A DNA stretch of 64,000 nucleotides from Flavobacterium sp. CFS9 (GCF_041154745.1 NZ_AP031573.1:5208001-5272000); one strand, 5' to 3'. Positions 1 through 8,694 are shown, counted from the first letter of the stretch. Notes: generated by a model not told the origin, from the sequence alone. Translations and numbers: made by a program.

Positions 1-150
1 TACCGTCTGGGAATTCAGGACAGCAATCAGGTGGCAGAATTTCTGGAGCTTTCTGTAGCGACCATTTATACGTATAAAACCAGAATCAAAGGTAAATCTG
101 ATTTTAAAGATACCTTTGAGGAAAAAATAATGGCGATTAAGACTATCTAA
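1..150 (+). CDS. C-terminal end of a DUF6377-type transcriptional regulator (partial)
   Basis: The frame is open from the first base of the window to a TAA at 148-150, giving 50 codons. The peptide contains a helix-turn-helix-like stretch ([20 protein letters not shown]) followed by RIKGKS and a short tail. This resembles the extreme C-terminus of DUF6377 proteins of Bacteroidota, which are membrane-anchored tetratricopeptide regulators with a C-terminal DNA-binding segment; that family name is from memory. Only the DNA-binding end is visible, so the sensor part and the regulated genes cannot be judged. The next gene is convergent. Confidence 0.6.
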   Translation, partial: YRLGIQDSNQVAEFLELSVATIYTYKTRIKGKSDFKDTFEEKIMAIKTI

Positions 151-214
151 GGTACTAAGGTACTGAGGGGCTAAGGTTCTGAGGCTTTTCGAAAATGACA
201 AATAGCTTTTTTTT

Positions 215-262
215 GCTACGAATTCACGAATTATTTGAAATACAAATTCGGGAATTCGTGGC
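215..262. repeat. Imperfect inverted repeat between convergent genes
   Basis: Arms at 215-232 and 245-262 are imperfect reverse complements built around GAATTCACGAATT and GGGAATTCGTGG. The element lies between the regulator tail and the convergent hydroxylase gene. It may act as a bidirectional terminator or be one of the short dispersed repeats common in flavobacterial intergenic DNA. Confidence 0.4.
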
Positions 263-272
263 GATTATTTTT

Positions 273-1496
273 CTATTCGGAAGTTTCTAATTGCAATACA
301 ACTTCCTGATAATGTCTACTAAGTGAGAATAATTGCTCAGCAAAAATCATAATGGCAAGCGGGATGAAGAAAAATGACAGCAAATTTTCTTCGTATAAAA
401 AATAAGTGCTTACCATAAATATTCTCAGGTATTCCAAATAATACATCCATCTTCTTTGTTCCAATAATGCTCCGCAATTCACTAAGGTTACCAGAATAAT
501 GGACAATACAAAAATTTTGTCTGAAACATTTAATCCTTCAAAACAATACGTGAAAACCGTTAAAAGCAGCGTCGAAGCCCCAAGCTGGATATAGAGGTAA
601 TTCTTAAATCGAAGCCTTTGATGCGGATTAGCTTTGTCCTGTAGAAAGCGTTTCTCTAAGGTTGGCCGAATATCCTGATCCATATGAGCGGGACTGCCAA
701 ATACCGCTTTCCATTTTGCTTTAAATCCTGCTGAGCGCTTCCATAGTTCGTAAATCTCAAAATAGTAATGAAAATGCTGCCACAAGAAACTATAGCTCTT
801 GAGCGGATGCGTTAAACCGTATTTGGGTTTTTCTTCCTCTTCCTGAAAAGTTCCAAAAAGACGATCCCAAAAGGTAAACATATCGCCGTAATTTTTATCG
901 AGATATTTCTCATCAGATGCGTGATGCACACCATGTACAGAAGGCGTAACAAAAACATATTCCAGCCATTTTATTCGGCCTACAAGCTGTGTATGCGTAA
1001 AAAAAGAATAGGCTCCGTGCACAATCAGCATTGTGATAACCATAGAGGGGTGAAAACCAATAAGTGGCAATACGCACCAAAATCCTGTTCTAATCACCGC
1101 CTGGAAAGTGGTAATTCTGGCGGCCGCGGTAAAATTAAACTCTTCGCTATGGTGATGGACGATGTGTGCTGCCCAGAAAAAATTGACTTCATGCCCCAAT
1201 CGGTGGTACCAATACCAAACAAAATCGGTAGCTAGAATCAAGGCAATCCACACAAAAATAGTATTCGAAATGTCAAAAAATCGATAATTATCATAAATCA
1301 AATAATACAACTGGTAAAAACTGGCGGCCACAAACAAATTGATCAAACGCTCTGCAATACCAATACTAATATTTGAAACTGAACTTTCGTAATTAAAAAT
1401 TTCCGGTCTCTTTCGCCGTTGTGCAAGCTTGTATTCTAAAAAGAGAAAGAGAAAAAAAGCAGGCATAGCGAAAGCTAGAAAATTAATATGTTCCAT
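273..1496 (-). CDS. Sterol desaturase / fatty acid hydroxylase superfamily membrane protein
   Basis: This 407-residue integral membrane protein carries the histidine clusters of the di-iron fatty-acid hydroxylase superfamily: HRLGH near residue 98, HIVHHH near 112, and HGVHH near 190. These ligate a non-haem di-iron centre that uses O2 to hydroxylate or desaturate a lipid. Hydrophobic segments lie at the N-terminus, around residues 50-95 and 130-170, and four more follow in a C-terminal extension from about residue 300. The family is usually 250-300 residues, so the extension is extra. The substrate cannot be read from sequence; roles in carotenoid, sterol-like or ether lipid modification are known for relatives. 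The start is an ATG at 1496 with a short intergenic region upstream. It appears to be a single-gene unit. Confidence 0.85.
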   Translation of the reverse strand: MEHINFLAFAMPAFFLFLFLEYKLAQRRKRPEIFNYESSVSNISIGIAERLINLFVAASFYQLYYLIYDNYRFFDISNTIFVWIALILATDFVWYWYHRLGHEVNFFWAAHIVHHHSEEFNFTAAARITTFQAVIRTGFWCVLPLIGFHPSMVITMLIVHGAYSFFTHTQLVGRIKWLEYVFVTPSVHGVHHASDEKYLDKNYGDMFTFWDRLFGTFQEEEEKPKYGLTHPLKSYSFLWQHFHYYFEIYELWKRSAGFKAKWKAVFGSPAHMDQDIRPTLEKRFLQDKANPHQRLRFKNYLYIQLGASTLLLTVFTYCFEGLNVSDKIFVLSIILVTLVNCGALLEQRRWMYYLEYLRIFMVSTYFLYEENLLSFFFIPLAIMIFAEQLFSLSRHYQEVVLQLETSE

Positions 1497-1657
1497 TTTA
1501 AAAAATACGTATTTAATTCATAAAAAAACACAAAGCAGTAGTACTTCTATATCCATATAAAAACAAAGACATTTTCATCAATCAACGAGTTCTTTTCGAC
1601 TGAAAATCTTCTTATTAATTGATGAAAACAATCTTTTATTATTTATAAATCTAATTT

Positions 1658-2944
1658 TTAATTCTGCTTAAATTTCGGCGTATCCAATGCCACTTCTTTT
1701 ACAGATTGAGTGTCGGCTACTTTTTGCAATGCAATAATGTAAGCTGCAATACGTGGTGTAACATTATGTTTGGCTGCAATTCTGAAAACAGTTTCAAATC
1801 CTTTTTCTAAAATGTCCTCTAAGCGTGTATTAATCTGATGAATTCTCCAGGATTCTAAAAGCGAATTCTGAAGCCATTCAAAATACGAAACTGTCACTCC
1901 ACCCGCATTGGCCAGAATGTCCGGTACCACTAAAACATTGTTATCGTGTAATATTTTATCCGCATCGGAAGAAACCGGTCCGTTGGCACCTTCCACAATA
2001 ATTTTAGCACGAATGTCATTAGCATTCTTTTGTGTAATCACATCCTCTTTGGCAGCAGGAATCAGCACATCTACCTCTAACAACAATAAATCCTCGTGTT
2101 TAATCGCAACTGAATTTGGATATCCTTTAATACTTTTATTATTCAGATTGTAGTACAAAATCAATTCGGGAATATTAAGTCCTTCAGGATTATAAAACGC
2201 TTCAGAAACATCACTTACCGCAACCACTTTTAATCCTTTTTCGAATAAAAATAAGGCCGAATGCAATCCTACATTTCCAAAACCCTGAATGGCTACTGTA
2301 GATTTTGCAGGTCTGAGTTTTAATTTTTCTAGGGCCAATAAAGTAATGATGCTAACACCTCTTCCTGTTGCTTCTACTCTACCTAATGAACCGCCGGAAT
2401 GCAAATGTTTTCCGGTTACTACAGCGTGAATTGTTTTGCCGTGAAGTATCGAAAACTCATCCATTAACCATCCCATCTCATCAGGACCCGTTCCCATGTC
2501 TGGAGCCGGAACATCTTTATCAGGTCCGAAAATATCTATTAAGGCTTTGGTATAGGCTCTCGTAATTTTCTCTAATTCATTCTTAGAAAGTGTTGTCGGA
2601 TCGCAAATGATTCCGCCTTTTGCTCCTCCAAACGGAATACCTGTTACTGCCGATTTCCAGGTCATCCAGGCAGCCAGTGCTTTTACTTCGTCAAGGTTTA
2701 CTCCTTTATCATATCTGATTCCACCTTTTGAGGGACCTAAAGCTGTATTGTGTATCACCCGATAACCTTCAAAGTTCTTTTCGGAACCGTTGTCCAAAGT
2801 AATGGAAAAGTTAACGACGATTTGCTTTTCGGGACGTTGAAGTTTTTGTCTGATCGATTCGTCTAATCTAAGAATGTCGGCGGCAACGTTAAAACGATCA
2901 ATCATTGATTGAAAGGGATTCTGTTTTATTAATTCTGCGCTCAT
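1658..2944 (-). CDS. gdhA: Glutamate dehydrogenase (Glu/Leu/Phe/Val dehydrogenase family)
   Basis: This 428-residue protein matches hexameric glutamate dehydrogenases in full. It has the substrate-binding stretch GPSKGGIRY, the catalytic-lysine region PFGGAKGGI near residue 122, the acidic PAPDMGTGPDEMGW motif, and a Rossmann nucleotide-binding motif GFGNVG near residue 220. It interconverts glutamate and 2-oxoglutarate plus ammonia in the cytoplasm using NAD(P)H. The related leucine dehydrogenases are shorter (about 350-370 residues), so glutamate is the better assignment. The gene is preceded on the same strand by a 28-codon ORF and a hairpin with a T-run (3101-3249), which suggests attenuation control. 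Confidence 0.92.
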   Translation of the reverse strand: MSAELIKQNPFQSMIDRFNVAADILRLDESIRQKLQRPEKQIVVNFSITLDNGSEKNFEGYRVIHNTALGPSKGGIRYDKGVNLDEVKALAAWMTWKSAVTGIPFGGAKGGIICDPTTLSKNELEKITRAYTKALIDIFGPDKDVPAPDMGTGPDEMGWLMDEFSILHGKTIHAVVTGKHLHSGGSLGRVEATGRGVSIITLLALEKLKLRPAKSTVAIQGFGNVGLHSALFLFEKGLKVVAVSDVSEAFYNPEGLNIPELILYYNLNNKSIKGYPNSVAIKHEDLLLLEVDVLIPAAKEDVITQKNANDIRAKIIVEGANGPVSSDADKILHDNNVLVVPDILANAGGVTVSYFEWLQNSLLESWRIHQINTRLEDILEKGFETVFRIAAKHNVTPRIAAYIIALQKVADTQSVKEVALDTPKFKQN

Positions 2945-3107
2945 ATTATATCGTTTAATTGGGGTTATTGTATTTTATCTTTTAAAAAAATCTTTTCTAC
3001 GGTTTATTGATACTTGCTCTAACATGGTATTTTCCGAAGACAGCATCGCATCATAACACTGGTATTTCTATTGGTTCTCATTTTGCTTCTTTCCAGTTCT
3101 AAAAAAA

Positions 3108-3131
3108 GCCTTTCATTGGTGCATGAAAGGC
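3108..3131 (-). terminator. Hairpin with T-run between the small ORF and gdhA
   Basis: A perfect 9-bp stem (GCCTTTCAT / ATGAAAGGC) with a 6-nt loop is followed on the minus strand by seven Ts (positions 3107-3101). It lies 31 bp after the stop of the 28-codon ORF and about 155 bp before the gdhA start, so it could be a simple terminator or an attenuator for gdhA. Confidence 0.7.
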
Positions 3132-3162
3132 TAAAAAAAAAAATAACAAGTAAATTTCTCTA

Positions 3163-3249
3163 TTAACGCCATTTCATCACATAGTCCTGCATGCTACACA
3201 TCGTGAAGCTACATAAAGATGAGATGATATTTTGACTATAGTTTTTCAT
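3163..3249 (-). CDS. Small Cys/Met-rich 28-aa ORF, possible leader peptide of gdhA
   Basis: An ATG at 3249 opens a 28-codon frame ending in TAA at 3163. The peptide starts MKNYSQNIISS and then has two Cys and three Met in its second half (LCSFTMCSMQDYVMKWR). A TAnnTTTG promoter box lies 9 nt upstream of the ATG, so the untranslated leader would be only a few nucleotides long. A hairpin with a T-run follows the stop, and gdhA comes next. The layout is that of a leader peptide with attenuator, but the peptide has no run of one amino acid that would name the effector. A real short protein of unknown role is the alternative. Confidence 0.45.
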   Translation of the reverse strand: MKNYSQNIISSLCSFTMCSMQDYVMKWR

Positions 3250-3257
3250 TGTTATTG

Positions 3258-3265
3258 CAAATCTA
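3258..3265 (-). promoter_or_regulatory. Promoter -7 box for the small ORF / gdhA
   Basis: The minus strand reads TAGATTTG, an exact match to the Bacteroidota -7 consensus TAnnTTTG. A TTTG lies upstream, but 14 nt away rather than the usual 19, so only the -7 element is convincing. Confidence 0.5.
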
Positions 3266-3371
3266 TAAAATATATTTTACAAATTCTATAGAATTAGTAG
3301 AGTTTATTTTCGCAAAATGAAAAAATTAACAAACAACACCTGTTAATCAATACAATACATGTCGAAAAATT

Positions 3372-4247
3372 TTATTTAAACTGTGAAATAACAATAAAAA
3401 TGATCGCTATTAAAGCTAAAAAGATCCCTACAAAGTTAATTTTAGATAATTTTTCTTTAAAGAAAAGCAAACCAACAAAACTTCCTAAAACAATAACTCC
3501 CATGTTCATTCCGGCAAAAACCGTCGATGGGTTTTCAGCGAAGGCCTTATGCGCTTTTAAATAGAATAAAATATTTCCGAAATTGAAAATTCCCACCAAG
3601 GCACCAAAAAGGATATTTTTAGAGTCTAATTTCCTCTTTTTTACACCAATTTCATAGATTGAGATGCAAAACGCTACCATCAAAGCGATACAGAACACTA
3701 CAAACAAAGAAGTCGGATAAGGCAAAGTGGTATAAAGAGCGATTTGCTTAAAGAGAATATCAATAACTCCAAACCCTACCAGAACCACCGCGGGATAAAT
3801 CCATATATTTTCTGTGGTATCCGGTTGCTTTTTTAAGATGAATAAAAGCGCCAGAAAACCGATCAATAACCCAATAATTTTATAGGTATTAAATTCTTCT
3901 TTAAAGATGAACCAAGCCGCCAGAATTGGGATGAATAGTGATAATCGCTGGGCGGTATCTGTTTTTACAATCCCCACATTTTTTATGGAAGCTACCAGAA
4001 ATAAAAAGACCACCGGCAATAATACGCCAATAGCAATATAAATATTCCAGGGAGCGTTTGCATCAACTTCCTTTAAATTGGGGCTAAAGGTAAAATAACA
4101 GAATGCTAAAGCAACAATATAGTTGAAGGCGATAATCTGGGTTGGATGTGTATTGTATTTTCGGGTTATTTTAAAAATAACACCTACAATTACACTGCAC
4201 AAAATACTGAGGACAAGAAACAACATAGTATTAAATTTTGAACGCAA
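3372..4247 (-). CDS. EamA/DMT-family membrane transporter
   Basis: This 291-residue protein is almost entirely hydrophobic, with about ten predicted membrane helices in two repeats of five. That is the layout of the drug/metabolite transporter superfamily (EamA domains). A C-terminal conserved block near residues 240-285 (GMNMGVIVLGSFVGLLFFKE followed by KLSKINFVGI) is typical of DMT proteins. It presumably moves a small metabolite across the inner membrane; the substrate is unknown. It follows the MoxR gene on the same strand but is separated from it by a strong hairpin, so it is probably transcribed separately. Confidence 0.82.
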   Translation of the reverse strand: MRSKFNTMLFLVLSILCSVIVGVIFKITRKYNTHPTQIIAFNYIVALAFCYFTFSPNLKEVDANAPWNIYIAIGVLLPVVFLFLVASIKNVGIVKTDTAQRLSLFIPILAAWFIFKEEFNTYKIIGLLIGFLALLFILKKQPDTTENIWIYPAVVLVGFGVIDILFKQIALYTTLPYPTSLFVVFCIALMVAFCISIYEIGVKKRKLDSKNILFGALVGIFNFGNILFYLKAHKAFAENPSTVFAGMNMGVIVLGSFVGLLFFKEKLSKINFVGIFLALIAIIFIVISQFK

Positions 4248-4255
4248 AAATAAAC

Positions 4256-4288
4256 AAACCCGACAGGTTTTAAAAACCTGTCGGGTTT
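4256..4288 (-). terminator. Long perfect hairpin terminator after the MoxR gene
   Basis: Two 16-nt arms (4256-4271 and 4273-4288) are perfect reverse complements, beginning AAACCCGACAGG on the left. The GC-rich core is flanked by A and T runs on both sides, so it could stop transcription from either strand. Its position favours termination of the minus-strand MoxR/vWA unit before the EamA gene. Confidence 0.8.
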
Positions 4289-4311
4289 CGTTAGAAAAAA
4301 TAGATTATAAA

Positions 4312-5775
4312 CTACAATTTGCTGATATAACTTCCGTACATATCTTTAAATTGATGTCCTTGCGCAAATCGGTCTTTGCTCAGTTTTTTGTATTCGACCA
4401 ATCCCCACAGAATAAATTCTTTCATGAAATACTGATCTTTTTTATCCAGTTGAGGCTGGTATTTTTTCAGCAAAACATCCAGCGGAGTTACTTCGTCTAA
4501 AATCTTCTGATACTCTGAGTCTGAAGCATCGTCTAACAATTCGAAACCGCTTTCGGCAAAAAACCATTCGATCACATCTGAATAAGGTGTTTTTTCTCCC
4601 GCTTTTTCAAGCTTTTCTATTCGCGGTAATAAGGTTGGAAATAAAGTCCTGATGGCTAAACCAATTAAATTTTGAGCTACTACAGCAGCTCCCTCCTGCT
4701 CTCCTTCGTAAACCAGTTCTACTTTTCCGGTAATAGCAGGAATGATCCCCACAAAATCAGACAAACGCAAAGTGGTTTTATCTACTCCGGCTTTTAAGGC
4801 ACGTCGTTCTGCCGTACTCATTAAATTCTCGAAAGCGGTGATACTCATTCTGGCACTTACTCCGCTTTTATTGTCGATATATTCGCTTTCGCGTGCTTCA
4901 AAACTAATCTGTTCCAAAATATCTCTGGCCAGACCCGGCACATAGACTAATTGGTGTTGTGTTTCATCCAGTTTGGCTTCCTGTTCTGTAATAGCCCTCG
5001 CAATGGCAACGCTTTCAGGATAATGCGTAAGAATCTGCGAACCGATTCTATCTTTTAGAGGCGTTACGATACTTCCTCTATTGGTATAATCTTCCGGATT
5101 GGCTGTAAATATAAATTGCATATCCAAAGGCATTCTCAGTTTAAATCCTCTGATCTGAATATCACCTTCCTGCAAAATATTGAATAAAGCAACCTGAATT
5201 CTCGCCTGTAAATCGGGCAACTCATTAATCACAAAAATACAGCGATTGGCTCTCGGAATCATTCCGAAATGAATTACACGATCATCGGCATAGGAAAGCT
5301 TTAAGTTTGCTGCTTTTATGGGATCGACATCACCAATTAAATCAGCAACGGTAACATCAGGTGTGGCCAGTTTTTCGAAAAAACGCTCACTGCGATGGAG
5401 CCATGAAATTGGGGTATCATCTCCTTTTTCGGCAATTATATCTTTAGCAAAACGAGAAATAGGATTTAACGGATCGTCATTAATTTCCGAGTCCGTAACA
5501 AACGGAATGTATTCGTCTAACAATTCAACCATCTTGCGCGCCAAACGTGTTTTCGCCTGACCTCGAAGTCCTAATAAGTTAATATTATGACGGGAAAGAA
5601 TAGCACGCTCCAATTCCGGAATTACCGTATTTTCAAAACCGTGAACACCTTCAAAAACAGGCTTTCCTGACTTTATTTTCTCCCGAAGATTATTACGCAA
5701 TTCGTCTTTAATACTGGTGCTTTTGTAACCAACAGCTTTTAACTGTCCTAATGTTTTTATATTTTTTATTTCCAT
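4312..5775 (-). CDS. MoxR-like AAA+ ATPase (magnesium-chelatase-type)
   Basis: This 487-residue cytoplasmic ATPase has a Walker A-like GLRGQAKT near residue 70, a Walker B-like stretch CIFVINELPDL near residue 180, and a sensor/arginine region TANPEDYTNRGSIVTPLKDR near 228. It belongs to the AAA+ group that includes MoxR and the ChlI/BchI subunit. Members act as metal-insertion or folding chaperones together with a von Willebrand factor A protein. The next upstream gene (5996-7114) encodes exactly such a partner, supporting a functional pair. The client is unknown. The start at 5775 follows a 220-bp repeat-bearing gap. Confidence 0.85.
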   Translation of the reverse strand: MEIKNIKTLGQLKAVGYKSTSIKDELRNNLREKIKSGKPVFEGVHGFENTVIPELERAILSRHNINLLGLRGQAKTRLARKMVELLDEYIPFVTDSEINDDPLNPISRFAKDIIAEKGDDTPISWLHRSERFFEKLATPDVTVADLIGDVDPIKAANLKLSYADDRVIHFGMIPRANRCIFVINELPDLQARIQVALFNILQEGDIQIRGFKLRMPLDMQFIFTANPEDYTNRGSIVTPLKDRIGSQILTHYPESVAIARAITEQEAKLDETQHQLVYVPGLARDILEQISFEARESEYIDNKSGVSARMSITAFENLMSTAERRALKAGVDKTTLRLSDFVGIIPAITGKVELVYEGEQEGAAVVAQNLIGLAIRTLFPTLLPRIEKLEKAGEKTPYSDVIEWFFAESGFELLDDASDSEYQKILDEVTPLDVLLKKYQPQLDKKDQYFMKEFILWGLVEYKKLSKDRFAQGHQFKDMYGSYISKL

Positions 5776-5829
5776 TTTTACTGATTGAAAAATTTCTAAT
5801 TTGTTTTTTTTTTAAAACTTTTAATAGCC

Positions 5830-5976
5830 AATTGCTTCGACTTCGCTTAACGAGACCACCGAGACTTATGCTTCGACTCCGCTCAGCAGGACAATGGTGT
5901 CTGAGATTGGCACTGGACTCTTGCTTCGACTTCGCTCAGCAGGACACCGTCACTGAGACTGAGACTGAGACTGAGA
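5830..5976. repeat. Short dispersed repeats and an ACTGAG tandem array
   Basis: The 220-bp gap between the two chaperone genes contains three imperfect copies of a unit based on TTCGACTTCGCTCAGCAGGA, at about 5836, 5870 and 5921. They are followed by four head-to-tail ACTGAG hexamers at 5952-5975. No coding sense is apparent. The longer unit resembles REP-like dispersed repeats seen in flavobacterial intergenic DNA; the hexamer array may vary in copy number. Confidence 0.7.
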
Positions 5977-5995
5977 CTAAAACCAAGCCTAAACA

Positions 5996-7114
5996 CTACC
6001 TCACTCTCTTCTTCCTATTCGTTTCATAATCTTCAAAAATCATCTCTCCCAGCCCTTTTAATCCGGTGTAAAATGCTTTTCCCTGATTGGCTTCGGTAAA
6101 ATGGTTGACAAAACGCTGTAAATACGGATCGTTTGCAATCATGAATGTTGTGATCGGAATGTGTAATTTTCTGGCTTGCTGTGCCTGTGTGTAACATTTA
6201 TCAACGATGTATTCGTCAAGTCCGTTGCTATTCATATAATAGGAACCGTCACGCTCGCGTACGCAGCTGGGTTTTCCATCGGTAATCATAAAAATCTGCT
6301 TGTTGGTATTTCGTTTTCTTCGCAAAATATCCATCGCTAATTGAAGTCCCGCAACGGTATTCGTATGATAAGGCCCCACTTGCAGATAAGGTAAATCTTT
6401 AATAGGGATGATCCAGGCATCATTTCCGAAAACCAAAATATCGAGTGTGTCTTTGGGATAACGTGTAGTAATTAATTCAGCCAAAGCCATGGCAACCTTT
6501 TTTGCAGGCGTAATTCGGTCTTCGCCGTACAGAATCATACTGTGGCTGATATCGATCATCAAAACGGTACTCATTTGAGCTTTATATTGGGTTTCTTCTA
6601 CCACCAAATCATTTTCAGTTAGCATGAAACTTTCAACGCCGTTATTGATCTGGGCATTTCGCAGACTTTCTGTCAACGAAATTCTTTCTAATCCGTCTCC
6701 AAAACTAAACTCCCGAAATTCACCCGTATGTTCGTCACCATTTCCGGCATGTTTGGTTTTATGATTACCAGTCCCTGAACGTTTTAAATTACCAAAAATC
6801 TGATCCAAGGCCTGCTGTCTGATAGCGCGTTCAGTCTTGGCGGTAATACCAAAACCACCACTTCCATCAGGTTTAACTTCGTCTCTTATGTAACCTTTCT
6901 TTTTTAAATCTTCGATAAAATCATCGATCGTGTAGTTCTCGTCCGTTAGTTTGTATTCTATGTCTAACTCCCTTAACCAGCTGATTGCTTCGTCAAAATC
7001 ACCCGAAGTATGGGTGATCAGCTCTTTAAAAATACCAAAAAGCTTTTCAAACGGAGACTGAAACGGAGCTTCGTACGACTTAAAATAAAAACCTTTTTTA
7101 AATTCGTTTTTCAT
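5996..7114 (-). CDS. von Willebrand factor A domain protein, partner of the MoxR ATPase
   Basis: The 372-residue protein ends in a vWA domain with the metal-ion-dependent adhesion motif DISHS near residue 187 and a downstream TDGKP motif near 277. The N-terminal half is soluble and unrecognised, with a short glycine-rich linker near residue 83. It lies directly upstream of the MoxR-type ATPase on the same strand, the classic arrangement for ATPase and vWA proteins that act together in complex assembly. There is no signal peptide, so it should be cytoplasmic. The start ATG at 7114 is preceded by an AT-rich stretch. Confidence 0.85.
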   Translation of the reverse strand: MKNEFKKGFYFKSYEAPFQSPFEKLFGIFKELITHTSGDFDEAISWLRELDIEYKLTDENYTIDDFIEDLKKKGYIRDEVKPDGSGGFGITAKTERAIRQQALDQIFGNLKRSGTGNHKTKHAGNGDEHTGEFREFSFGDGLERISLTESLRNAQINNGVESFMLTENDLVVEETQYKAQMSTVLMIDISHSMILYGEDRITPAKKVAMALAELITTRYPKDTLDILVFGNDAWIIPIKDLPYLQVGPYHTNTVAGLQLAMDILRRKRNTNKQIFMITDGKPSCVRERDGSYYMNSNGLDEYIVDKCYTQAQQARKLHIPITTFMIANDPYLQRFVNHFTEANQGKAFYTGLKGLGEMIFEDYETNRKKRVR

Positions 7115-7220
7115 AATTTTAAAATTACGCTATTTTAGAATTATGAAAAACGAAACGTTTATTAATTTTTAGTTAAAATATCTAACCAAAACCAATAACT
7201 AACAGCGTTAGGTCTGACAA

Positions 7221-7601
7221 TTATTCAAACTTTCCGTCCACATAAAACCATTCGCTATTTTCAAATTTAAAAGTTGAAAACTCATAATGTACTTGTAGTT
7301 TATTGTCTGAATCCAGGAAATAGGCTTTAAATTCAACTGTGTTTTCCGTAAAACTAAGAATTTCGAGTCTCTGCCATTTATTAGCGGTTGCCCATTTTAA
7401 AATTTCGGTCTTAGAATAATATTTTCTTTCCGAAATATAAGTGGTTTCTAAAAGGTAATCTGCCTTGTGACTGGCATAAGCGGAATATCTGGAACGCATT
7501 AAAGCCAAAGCGGTTGGTGCTTTCTGATTGTTTTCAAGATACTGGCCACAGCAATTTTCGAACATTAATCCGGTATCGCAAAAGCACTTCTTACTCTCCA
7601 T
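7221..7601 (-). CDS. YchJ-family (UPF0225) SEC-C metal-binding protein
   Basis: This 126-residue protein starts MESKKCFCDTG and has a second cysteine pair ENCCGQYL, the zinc-binding pattern of the SEC-C motif. It then has the conserved ALMRSRYSAYASHKADYL block of the YchJ family. The C-terminal part folds like an NTF2-type domain in relatives. No enzymatic activity is established. The start is taken at the ATG at 7601; a TTG one codon earlier is less likely. Its first 11 bases overlap the end of the upstream ORF, indicating cotranscription. Confidence 0.82.
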   Translation of the reverse strand: MESKKCFCDTGLMFENCCGQYLENNQKAPTALALMRSRYSAYASHKADYLLETTYISERKYYSKTEILKWATANKWQRLEILSFTENTVEFKAYFLDSDNKLQVHYEFSTFKFENSEWFYVDGKFE

Positions 7602-7821
7602 CAACCTGCTCTTCTCCGTTAATTTTCACATGCAGCTGATTCAATAAAACCTGATACCTGCTGATTTCTCTTAAATCTTCATCTTCTTCTGCATGATCAA
7701 GTAAATCATCCAGAGTATCACTTACTTCAAGCAATTTATTGTTCGCTTCTCTATTATTCTTTGCAGCAATTAAATCAATAATTTCCTGCACACTTGCTTT
7801 TAAATCTTCGTATTTACTCAT
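7591..7821 (-). CDS. Small acidic helical protein, unknown function
   Basis: The 76-residue product is highly charged and looks helical throughout (AAKNNREANNKLLEVSDTLD and similar). It has no signal peptide or cysteine. It overlaps the start of the YchJ gene by 11 bp and follows a 98-bp gap after a 47-residue small-protein gene on the same strand. No family is recognised. The gene pair is probably cotranscribed. Confidence 0.65.
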   Translation of the reverse strand: MSKYEDLKASVQEIIDLIAAKNNREANNKLLEVSDTLDDLLDHAEEDEDLREISRYQVLLNQLHVKINGEEQVDGE

Positions 7822-7919
7822 CTGTATTGTTATTTTTTTTGTTTAAGGTTTCTAGTTTCAAGTTATTCTTAATTTGAAGTCCCTACAAAAAAACCTGAAA
7901 CCTGAAACTTGAAACATTT

Positions 7920-8063
7920 TTACTCTCCTTTACTCTCGTTGAACTTTTTAATAATTTCTTTAAGTTTTTCTTTGCGGGTCAATTCTGCCTGCTTTGCTTT
8001 TGCCTGAGCCTTGTGCAACTTATCATTATGCTTTTTGATGTTCCTTTCGTTGTTGCGTCCCAT
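7920..8063 (-). CDS. Small basic 47-aa conserved protein
   Basis: The ATG at 8063 overlaps the stop of the upstream gene as TAATG, which suggests translational coupling. The product starts MGRNNERNIKKHNDKLHKAQ and is extremely lysine-rich and helical (net positive, no cysteines). Similar tiny basic proteins occur in other flavobacteria as far as I recall, but I know no function; nucleic-acid or ribosome binding would be a guess. Confidence 0.6.
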   Translation of the reverse strand: MGRNNERNIKKHNDKLHKAQAKAKQAELTRKEKLKEIIKKFNESKGE

Positions 8064-8605
8064 TATATTTCTCTTTTAATTTCCTCTAAAGTTTTCTCCG
8101 TGTAAATCAATTCGTTGATAATTTGCTTTCTCAACTCATCAATATCATCATAATCAAAATGTTTTGCCCATGAAGTGAGCTGCTGCAGATTGCGAACTTG
8201 TTTGATTCGTTTTGTGGTTTCAAAACTGGTTCTTAAAACAGGTTTTCCATCATAATTTGGATTCTTCTTGTGCTGATACGTTACCAGATTCTGATCGAAG
8301 TCGGCTTCGATATAGTACAATTTTTCTTCAGCATTATCGGGATAAAATTCGTCCCAGGCCGCAAAACCTATTTTGGTTTTCGAAGCAGTTTCCGGCATCA
8401 TTGCAACCAAACGCCATTTGCTGTTAGCCAGTCGTCCCCAGTGATTCGATACCCGATACATTCCGGCTTCTGTATAATAATAAGCGCTTCCCGCTTTGCT
8501 TTCAAACTGTTTCTTTAAACCTTCAATTTTATCTGAAAGTACTTCATGAAAAACACAAAAGGTATTTTTAAAGGAATTAGGATGTGGCTTGAAGTTTTTT
8601 TGCAT
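8063..8605 (-). CDS. Conserved hypothetical protein, about 180 aa
   Basis: A soluble protein without a signal peptide, rich in aromatic residues (GSAYYYTEAGMYRVSNHWGR near residue 40), followed by a mixed alpha/beta body and a helical C-terminus. I do not recognise the family. The ATG at 8605 is preferred to a TTG two codons upstream. A TATATTTG box occupies 8609-8616 on the minus strand, which would place the transcript start almost at this ATG. The stop overlaps the start of the 47-residue gene. Confidence 0.6.
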   Translation of the reverse strand: MQKNFKPHPNSFKNTFCVFHEVLSDKIEGLKKQFESKAGSAYYYTEAGMYRVSNHWGRLANSKWRLVAMMPETASKTKIGFAAWDEFYPDNAEEKLYYIEADFDQNLVTYQHKKNPNYDGKPVLRTSFETTKRIKQVRNLQQLTSWAKHFDYDDIDELRKQIINELIYTEKTLEEIKREI

Positions 8606-8658
8606 GTGCAAATATACTGAGATTGTGACGAACTCCCTAAAACAAACATAATATTGAT

Positions 8659-8666
8659 TAACTTTG
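8659..8666 (+). promoter_or_regulatory. Promoter -7 box of the 83-aa gene
   Basis: TAACTTTG matches TAnnTTTG exactly and sits 28 bp upstream of the ATG at 8695. No well-spaced TTTG -33 element is visible. Confidence 0.45.
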
Positions 8667-8694
8667 CAGCTTCAATTTTAAAACAAACAAAATC

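Noticed and set aside
1571..1628. Inverted repeat after gdhA as a terminator
   Set aside because: Arms of about 11 bp are AT-rich and separated by 35 nt, with only a short T-tract; too weak to list.
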